A stretch of 64,000 bases of DNA from Oceanospirillum sediminis (GTDB lineage: Bacteria > Pseudomonadota > Gammaproteobacteria > Pseudomonadales > Halomonadaceae): the NCBI RefSeq assembly GCF_014164585.1, contig NZ_JACJFM010000002.1, forward strand, positions 151,175 to 215,174, in the 5' to 3' direction. A program made the position numbers and the translations under genes. The notes under the pieces were generated by a model that searched no databases, was not told the DNA's origin, and worked only from the letters and a program-made list of their open reading frames with translations. This document shows, one piece after another, positions 57,977 through 64,000 of this stretch. Position 1 is the first letter of the stretch. Every line of letters begins with the position of its first letter.

Positions 57977-59059
57977 TCAGCGCAACTTCAACGTTGAGAG
58001 GCCAATAAGCACCAGTACAACGGTAATAATCCAGAAACGTACAATCACTCTTGGCTCGGGCCATCCCTTCAACTCAAAGTGGTGATGAATAGGAGCCATA
58101 CGGAAAATACGACGCCCGGTCAGCTTAAAAGAACTGACCTGAAGAATAACGGAAAGGGTTTCCATCACAAAAACCCCACCCATAATAAACAACACAATTT
58201 CCTGGCGAACAATAACAGCTACAACCCCTAAAGCAGCCCCCAGTGCCAGAGAGCCAACATCTCCCATAAAAACCTGAGCCGGATAGGTGTTAAACCAGAG
58301 AAAACCCAGCCCTGCGCCTGCAATAGTGGCGCAGAAGACCACTAGTTCGCCGGCACCAGCGATGTAAGGGATATTCAGATAGTCAGCAAACTGCAGGTTA
58401 CCGGAGGCATAAGCAAATACCCCTAATGCAGACCCAACCAGCACCGTAGGTAAAATAGCCAGACCATCCAGACCATCTGTCAGATTCACCGCATTACTGG
58501 TACCCACGATAACGAAATAGGTCAGGACAACAAATAATAGCCCCATCTCCCAGGTAAAATCCTTGATAAAAGGAATAATCAATGAGGTCTCAGCCAGACT
58601 CGGAGCAGAAAAATAGAGAAAAATTGCAGCACCGCCCCCCGTAACAGATTGCCAGAAATACTTCCATTTCGCGGGTAAGCCACGGGAATTTTTCTCAACC
58701 ACTTTACGGTAGTCATCCACCCAGCCAATTGCGGCAAACAGCAGAGTAACCAGCAATACGACCCAGACATAACGATTACTCAGGTCGGCCCAGAGCAGCG
58801 TACTAATGGCTATTGCACTGATAATCAGGGCTCCCCCCATTGTTGGAGTACCACTTTTACTCAGATGACTCTGAGGCCCATCATCTCTGACAGCTTGCCC
58901 GATCTGAGCATCGACCAGCTTACGAATCATCACAGGCCCGAGTAACAAAGAGAATACCAGAGCAGTTAACACTCCCAGAATAGCTCTTAATGTTAGATAA
59001 CTGAATACACTGAAAGGACTATAAAACTGGGCAAGCCAGTCAGTCAGAATAAGAAGCAT
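57977..59059 (-). CDS. mraY: Phospho-N-acetylmuramoyl-pentapeptide transferase MraY
   Basis: MraY makes lipid I from UDP-MurNAc-pentapeptide and undecaprenyl phosphate. The 360-residue protein (E. coli: 360) has about ten membrane segments and the conserved Asp clusters [30 protein letters not shown] and [15 protein letters not shown], plus the [19 protein letters not shown] loop. The start is ATG at 59059. It lies between murF and murD in normal order. Confidence 0.99.
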   Translation of the reverse strand: MLLILTDWLAQFYSPFSVFSYLTLRAILGVLTALVFSLLLGPVMIRKLVDAQIGQAVRDDGPQSHLSKSGTPTMGGALIISAIAISTLLWADLSNRYVWVVLLVTLLFAAIGWVDDYRKVVEKNSRGLPAKWKYFWQSVTGGGAAIFLYFSAPSLAETSLIIPFIKDFTWEMGLLFVVLTYFVIVGTSNAVNLTDGLDGLAILPTVLVGSALGVFAYASGNLQFADYLNIPYIAGAGELVVFCATIAGAGLGFLWFNTYPAQVFMGDVGSLALGAALGVVAVIVRQEIVLFIMGGVFVMETLSVILQVSSFKLTGRRIFRMAPIHHHFELKGWPEPRVIVRFWIITVVLVLIGLSTLKLR

Positions 59060-59112
59060 GGGTCAAAACAGTTCCTGAATTATCATTTTTATTGCGTCAC
59101 ATAAAGCGACAT

Positions 59113-60501
59113 TCAGATCTCAGATTTATCCATCAGCGCATCTGAGACCTTGTCCATAGCAGCACTTCTCGAGCCTTTGATCAGCAACACCGAATCAGCT
59201 GTAACCGCTTGTTTCAGTTCAGCAATCAGATTCACCTGATCATCAAAGTGCCGGCTATCCTCTCCAAACCCTCTGGCAGCATTCTGGCTGAGAGTGCCCT
59301 GAGTCCATAATTCATCAACACCTGCACTACGAGCATATATCCCCATCTCAAAGTGCAGACGTTCAGCCTCATCACCCAGCTCCCCCACATCTCCTAGAAC
59401 CAGAATACGCTTACCGGGGAAATCCATCAGAGTATCAACTGCGGCCTGAACAGCGCCGGGGTTGGCATTGTAACTGTCATTCAGCAAAGTCGCACCTGCT
59501 AGCCCCGATAAAGTCTGTAAACGGCCCTTTATGCCGGAGAATTGCTCCAGCCCTTTTACAATCTGGCCGGAAGGGATTCCCAGACTGTAAGCACCAGCGG
59601 CGGCGGCCAGCGCATTGGATACATTATGCCTGGCAGGTACATTCAGCTGCACAGGAAACTCACCGTCCGGCATACACAATACAAAGTAATATCCTGTCGT
59701 TGTTGCCTGAATTGAATGGCCGCCTACTTGTCTCTCAACCCTTTTTTCTCTTGTATCACATGAGGGCGACGTCTTAACCGAATACACCAGAGTTCGTCGA
59801 CCTTCAGCTTTATTCAGCCAGTAGGGAGCATAGGCATCATCACCATTGATAATCGCTACACCATGATCCGGCAAAGCGGACAAAAGTTCACTTTTTGCCA
59901 GCGCAATATTATCCATTGAACCGAACTCCCCCAGATGGGCTCCGGTCACATTCAGTACAATCCCTGCCTGAGGACGTGCAAGATCGGCGGTATATGCGAT
60001 CTCCCCCAGATGGTTTGCACCCAGCTCTATCACAGCATAATCATGCTCCTGCTGTAACCGGAGCAGCGTCAGAGGAACACCGATATCATTATTGAAATTA
60101 CCACTGGTAATCAGGGGACACCCCGACAATGACAGGATAGCCCCCAGCATCTCTTTAACCGTTGTTTTACCACTATTGCCCGTCACACTGATCACAGGGC
60201 CGGTGAACAGCTGACGATTAAAAGAAGCAATCTGTGCCAGAGCAAGATGGGTATCTGCCACCAGCCATTGAGCAACAGGCAACGGCTGAGGTTCACTGAC
60301 GACCAGAGCAACGGCACCCTGGCTGACAACAGATGAACAGAATTGATGGCCATCAAAGCGCTCACCTTTCAGCGCAACAAAGAGATCCCCATGAGAGACT
60401 TTGCGAGAATCAATCACCAGTTGACTGAATTCTGCATCTCCATTAATCAACTGGCCACCAAAGGTTTTCTGCAACTCAGAAAGAGATAAGGCTCGCATCA
60501 T
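59113..60501 (-). CDS. murF: UDP-MurNAc-tripeptide--D-alanyl-D-alanine ligase
   Basis: MurF attaches D-Ala-D-Ala, supplied by Ddl, to complete the pentapeptide. The 462-residue ligase has SRKVSHGDLFVALKGERFDG in its first domain, the ATP loop ISVTGNSGKTTVKEMLG, LINDSYNANPGAVQAA and the final domain with LVLGDVGELG-type sequence (ILVLGDVGELGDEA). The start is at the first of two ATGs at 60501. It lies 33 bp after murE. Confidence 0.97.
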   Translation of the reverse strand: MMRALSLSELQKTFGGQLINGDAEFSQLVIDSRKVSHGDLFVALKGERFDGHQFCSSVVSQGAVALVVSEPQPLPVAQWLVADTHLALAQIASFNRQLFTGPVISVTGNSGKTTVKEMLGAILSLSGCPLITSGNFNNDIGVPLTLLRLQQEHDYAVIELGANHLGEIAYTADLARPQAGIVLNVTGAHLGEFGSMDNIALAKSELLSALPDHGVAIINGDDAYAPYWLNKAEGRRTLVYSVKTSPSCDTREKRVERQVGGHSIQATTTGYYFVLCMPDGEFPVQLNVPARHNVSNALAAAAGAYSLGIPSGQIVKGLEQFSGIKGRLQTLSGLAGATLLNDSYNANPGAVQAAVDTLMDFPGKRILVLGDVGELGDEAERLHFEMGIYARSAGVDELWTQGTLSQNAARGFGEDSRHFDDQVNLIAELKQAVTADSVLLIKGSRSAAMDKVSDALMDKSEI

Positions 60502-60534
60502 AGTGGCTTTGACTCCGGAAAAAGGTTATACAGA

Positions 60535-62004
60535 TCAGGCTTCCAGTAACTGACGGGCAATAGCAACATCATCGAAATCATGGCGGACCCCTTTGATTTC
60601 CTGGTACGTTTCATGACCTTTCCCTGCCAAAAGAATCACATCATCAGGTCCGGCCATAGCCAGTGTTTCTTTGATCGCCAGATAACGGTCACTCTGAACC
60701 AGTGCAGCAGGCAAAGACAGGCCTTGCCTGATATCATCAATGATCGACAGTGGTGATTCAGATCTGGGGTTATCACTGGTCACCACCACATGATCAGCCA
60801 GCCTTTCAGCAACTTCAGCCATTTGCGGGCGTTTACCCGCATCTCTGTCTCCACCGCACCCGAAGATACACCATAAATTACCCGACAGGTGTCCACGTAC
60901 AGCACATAGTGCATTCTCAAGCGCATCAGGCGTATGAGCATAATCCACCACAACAGCCGGACGGCCTGTTGTCAGAGAAACATTCTGCATTCGGCCCGGC
61001 ACAGGTTTAAGCTGGCGACACCCTTCAGCGAGGACGGACATAGAAACTCCCAACCCTGCCAGGCAGGTTACCGCAGCCAGCACATTAGCAATATTAAACA
61101 TGCCAAACAGAGGCAGAATCAGCTGAAATGCTCCCCAGCGCCCATTAAGATGCAACTCAAAACCATCCCGAAGCACACCAATATCAGAACAAAACAGATC
61201 AGCAGATGGATCAGAGAGACTGTAAGTCAACAGCGCCTTTGCCTGATGCTGGCGTTGTAACAGCTCTGAGAAAGGGTCATCCAGATTGACAACAGCAATG
61301 GCCAGATCTTTTTTCTGAAACAAACGAGCTTTGGCCTGACCATAAGCCTGCATTGTTCCATGGTAGTCCAGATGATCGCGACTAAGATTGGTAAAGACTG
61401 CAGCTTTAAAAGGCGCTCCGGCAATTCGCTGCTGATCCAGAGCATGAGAAGATACCTCAATCGCCTGCCAGTGATACCCCTGATGAAACAGGTCAGCCAG
61501 CAGCTGATGCAACTGAATGATATCCGGTGTTGTATACGTTGCAGTACGCATATTATGCAAAGGTCCTGCCCCTACCGTACCAATGACAGCAGCTGACTGA
61601 CCAGCATACTCCAGTAACTGGGCAATATAATGAGATACAGACGTTTTCCCGTTGGTCCCTGTCACACCAATCAGATGAAAGACCTCGGAGGAAATACCAC
61701 CTGCCTGGAATAGCCAGGTCCCAAGCTCTTCCCGGAAATTACTTCGGTAAACAACCGGTACCCCGTTCTGCAAAACTACATGATTCTGATCAGACTCGGC
61801 CAGCACCAATGCGGCTCCCTGAGTAATAGCGGCATCAATAAACTGACAACCGTCCAGGGTATGGCCTTTCAGAGCAATAAAAATATCGCCAGTATTAACC
61901 GTTCTCGAATCCAGTTTTAGCGGACCAGGCTGACCAGGAAAGGAATAATCCGGAAAAAGATCTGATAAAACCTGACAAATATGATGTGCAACAGTCGTAC
62001 TCAC
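60535..62004 (-). CDS. murE: UDP-MurNAc-L-Ala-D-Glu--meso-diaminopimelate ligase
   Basis: MurE adds the third residue of the stem peptide. The 489-residue enzyme has the ATP loop GVTGTNGKTSVSHYIAQ, and the specificity motif DNPR in TSDNPRSESP, which indicates meso-diaminopimelate rather than lysine. The conserved DSRTVNTGDIFIALKG is in domain 1. The start is GTG at 62004 with AAGGAG 9 nt upstream. It follows ftsI by 13 bp. Confidence 0.97.
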   Translation of the reverse strand: MSTTVAHHICQVLSDLFPDYSFPGQPGPLKLDSRTVNTGDIFIALKGHTLDGCQFIDAAITQGAALVLAESDQNHVVLQNGVPVVYRSNFREELGTWLFQAGGISSEVFHLIGVTGTNGKTSVSHYIAQLLEYAGQSAAVIGTVGAGPLHNMRTATYTTPDIIQLHQLLADLFHQGYHWQAIEVSSHALDQQRIAGAPFKAAVFTNLSRDHLDYHGTMQAYGQAKARLFQKKDLAIAVVNLDDPFSELLQRQHQAKALLTYSLSDPSADLFCSDIGVLRDGFELHLNGRWGAFQLILPLFGMFNIANVLAAVTCLAGLGVSMSVLAEGCRQLKPVPGRMQNVSLTTGRPAVVVDYAHTPDALENALCAVRGHLSGNLWCIFGCGGDRDAGKRPQMAEVAERLADHVVVTSDNPRSESPLSIIDDIRQGLSLPAALVQSDRYLAIKETLAMAGPDDVILLAGKGHETYQEIKGVRHDFDDVAIARQLLEA

Positions 62005-62017
62005 AGACTGTAACTCC

Positions 62018-63718
62018 TTATTTTTCCTTTACAGAAGAGGCCGCTGCTTCGATATTATCAGGTCTGATATTAAGATAACGTAACGCATTACCCATGATCC
62101 GACCAAAGATAGGGGCCGCTACTTCACCACCATAATATTCCTGTCCGGAAGGGCTATCGACCCAGATCACCATCACAATACGGGGATCCGAAACCGGAGC
62201 AATGCCAGCGAAGACGGCCATATATTCGTTATCATACCCTCCGGCAGCACTGACCTTATGCACAGTACCGGTTTTACCTGCAATACGATATCCGGGCACA
62301 GCAGCCCGGGTGCCTGTACCGCCCCTCTGCGTAACCGTCTCCATCATTTCTATGACTGCCCGAGAGGTATCCGGAGACATGACCTGCTCATCAGGTATAG
62401 TATCCATACCCTTCACCAGGGAAATATGTTTTTTCAGTCCACGATTAGCCAGAACCTGGTAAGCCTGTGCTAACTGCAAAGAAGTCACCGCCAGACCATA
62501 ACCATAAGCCATAGTAGCAATACGTGCCTTTTCTCTGGCCTTTGGAATCAGCAGAGTACCAACACCTTCTCCTGGAAACCCTGTTCCTGTTGTCTGCCCT
62601 AAGCCCAGCTGCTGAAAAAAGTTAGCAACGGTATCTTCTGCCATAGACAAAGCAATACGAGCAACCCCGACATTACTGGACTTGGTAATAATCCGGGTCA
62701 TACTCAGCGTACCGTAATTACGAAAATCACGAATGCTGCTTCCTCCCAGCCTCATATATCCCGGTGAGGTATCAACAGAATCTGTCGCTTTGTACTGACC
62801 ACTGTTAATGGCTGCAGCAATCGTCAGGGGTTTAACGGTTGAGCCTGGCTCAAACAGGTCAATCATAGCCCGATTTCTCAACGCAGCCACATCCAGCCCT
62901 GAACGATCATTGGGGTTAAACGAAGGTTGATTCACCATCGCCAGAACCTCACCGCTTCGGGCATCCAGCATCACAACGGCACCGGATTTCGCCTTATGCT
63001 GATCCACTGCGGCCTTCAGCTCACGGTAAGCCATAAATTGCAGTTTGAGATCAATAGTCAGATCCAGAGTCTGGCCGGGCTGAGGTGTTTTAATGACCTG
63101 AAGATCCCGGAACACATGCCCACGACGATCTTTCAGAATTTTCTTCTGCCCTGGCTCACCCGCCAGGGCTTCATCAAAGGTCAGTTCCAGGCCTTCCTGG
63201 CCTTTATCATCAATATTGGTAAAACCAATCAGATGGGCAGCCATCTCATGGGCAGGATAGTAACGCTTGTATTCATATTGTGCGTACACCCCCCGAATAC
63301 GAAGGTCCAGTATCTCTCGTGCTTCATGGGGAATCATATGACGCTTCAGATAAATAAACCCTTTACTCTCGGCCCGCTTCATCTTGTCTTTCAGGAAAGA
63401 CAGAGAAAGATCCAGACGCCGGGCCAGCTCTTTAAGCTCCATATCATCGGCTTTAAAGTGCCGGGGATTTGCCCAGATTGTCGTAACGGGAGTGCTGACC
63501 GCCAGGGGTTCGCCATTTCTGTCCCGGATCATACCGCGATAACCAGGAATAGAATCGATCCGGACACTACGTGCATCACCCTGTTCCTGGAGAAATGTAC
63601 GATCTGCAATGTGTAACTGAATCATACGCCCGGACAGAATAAGAGCAGCCAGCCCCAGAACAGCCAGAGCAATAGGGTAGCGATAACCGATAATCGCCAG
63701 AATCGTTTTTTCTTTCAC
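62018..63718 (-). CDS. ftsI: Septal transpeptidase FtsI (PBP3)
   Basis: FtsI crosslinks septal peptidoglycan. The 566-residue class B penicillin-binding protein has an N-terminal anchor (about 12-33), a pedestal domain and the transpeptidase motifs S293-T-V-K296 (EPGSTVKPLT), S347-S-N349 and K482-T-G484. The start appears to be GTG at 63718, overlapping the ftsL stop by 4 bp (GTGA). Length is close to P. aeruginosa PBP3 (579). All active-site residues are intact. Confidence 0.98.
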   Translation of the reverse strand: MKEKTILAIIGYRYPIALAVLGLAALILSGRMIQLHIADRTFLQEQGDARSVRIDSIPGYRGMIRDRNGEPLAVSTPVTTIWANPRHFKADDMELKELARRLDLSLSFLKDKMKRAESKGFIYLKRHMIPHEAREILDLRIRGVYAQYEYKRYYPAHEMAAHLIGFTNIDDKGQEGLELTFDEALAGEPGQKKILKDRRGHVFRDLQVIKTPQPGQTLDLTIDLKLQFMAYRELKAAVDQHKAKSGAVVMLDARSGEVLAMVNQPSFNPNDRSGLDVAALRNRAMIDLFEPGSTVKPLTIAAAINSGQYKATDSVDTSPGYMRLGGSSIRDFRNYGTLSMTRIITKSSNVGVARIALSMAEDTVANFFQQLGLGQTTGTGFPGEGVGTLLIPKAREKARIATMAYGYGLAVTSLQLAQAYQVLANRGLKKHISLVKGMDTIPDEQVMSPDTSRAVIEMMETVTQRGGTGTRAAVPGYRIAGKTGTVHKVSAAGGYDNEYMAVFAGIAPVSDPRIVMVIWVDSPSGQEYYGGEVAAPIFGRIMGNALRYLNIRPDNIEAAASSVKEK

Positions 63719-63993
63719 TTCAGCACCTGAATCTGTTTAGGAGAAGCCACTTTCATCTGTAAGGACTCACGTGCCAGCTTTTCAATACGATCCGGGGAAG
63801 ACAGAGTGCTGCGCTCCAGCATCAGCTGGCCCCACTCTTCTTCAAAATAGCGCTGTTGCTGCTCCAGCTCTCTCAGCTCAGCATACGCCAGTCGACTCTC
63901 ATATGCAGCGTAAACCACCAATAATGAAGAAAAAAGAACCACAAGGGAGAATGCCATAAACAACCAGGCGGAATAAGGAATACGTTCAGGCAT
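63715..63993 (-). CDS. ftsL: Cell division protein FtsL
   Basis: FtsL is a small bitopic protein that, with FtsB and FtsQ, activates FtsWI. The 92-residue protein has one membrane segment (about 8-29) and a periplasmic leucine-zipper-like coiled coil (LAYAELRELEQQQRYFEEEW and on) ending in SPDRIEKLARESLQM, typical of FtsL. It is the first dcw gene in the window; rsmH and mraZ would be expected just beyond the right edge. The start ATG at 63993 lies 7 bp from the end. Confidence 0.94.
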   Translation of the reverse strand: MPERIPYSAWLFMAFSLVVLFSSLLVVYAAYESRLAYAELRELEQQQRYFEEEWGQLMLERSTLSSPDRIEKLARESLQMKVASPKQIQVLK

Positions 63994-64000
63994 TAAGGCT

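Overview
The window is a stretch of gammaproteobacterial chromosome made almost entirely of core genes, packed tightly on both strands. Several arrangements are the ones known from Pseudomonas and its relatives in Pseudomonadales/Oceanospirillales: rpoE-rseA-rseB beside nadB and sdhE, a fused tyrA-aroA gene, a Nudix/ThiE-like fusion beside argJ and secA, and pilA divergent from pilB-pilC-pilD followed by coaE-yacG. By eye the base composition is moderate rather than GC-rich, which fits an Oceanospirillales-type host (possibly Endozoicomonadaceae-like) better than Pseudomonas itself. That placement is inference. I saw no rRNA, tRNA, CRISPR array, prophage or insertion sequence.

Layout. 1-1486 (minus): envelope-stress module rseB (cut by the window edge), rseA, rpoE. 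1938-4240: nadB, convergent with ygfX-sdhE. 4453-7746: ihfB, lapA, lapB, then pyrF (minus) and a ComEA-like gene. 7839-12373: a FabG-like reductase, fxsA, groES-groEL with a heat-shock-type promoter, and trmJ. 12451-16510 (minus): a three-gene unit of a double NHL beta-propeller protein, an 82-residue protein and a Cache-type chemoreceptor, with a 19-bp tandem repeat at its end. 16803-28169 (minus): rpsA, cmk, tyrA-aroA, hisC, pheA, serC, gyrA, an aromatic amino acid/serine block next to replication and translation genes. 28549-34592: a second chemoreceptor, rdgC, an acyltransferase, a long cation diffusion facilitator and a small unknown gene. 34689-40606: a DinB-like gene, type IV pilus genes, coaE and yacG. 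40671-48251: Nudix-ThiE fusion, argJ, secA, an M23 peptidase, a DciA-like gene and lpxC. 48351-63993 (minus): the division and cell wall (dcw) cluster from ftsL to ftsZ in canonical order, leaving the window at ftsL.

How the genes work together. Envelope biogenesis dominates. The dcw genes carry peptidoglycan synthesis from UDP-MurNAc-peptide ligation (murC-F) through lipid I/II (mraY, murG) to septal polymerisation and crosslinking (ftsW, ftsI), organised by ftsQ, ftsL, ftsA and ftsZ. LpxC commits to lipid A, and LapA/LapB control LpxC turnover in E. coli. SecA and the sigma-E module serve export and envelope stress. Many dcw and neighbouring genes appear to start at TTG or GTG.

The least explained part is the NHL-small protein-chemoreceptor unit (12451-16510). 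Other unexplained items are the 19-bp repeat that leaves the receptor protein unchanged, a Tyr-rich mini-ORF overlapping coaE, an acidic PilA leader, and a rearranged rpsA/ihfB neighbourhood. I did not find a clear-cut new defence or mobile system here.
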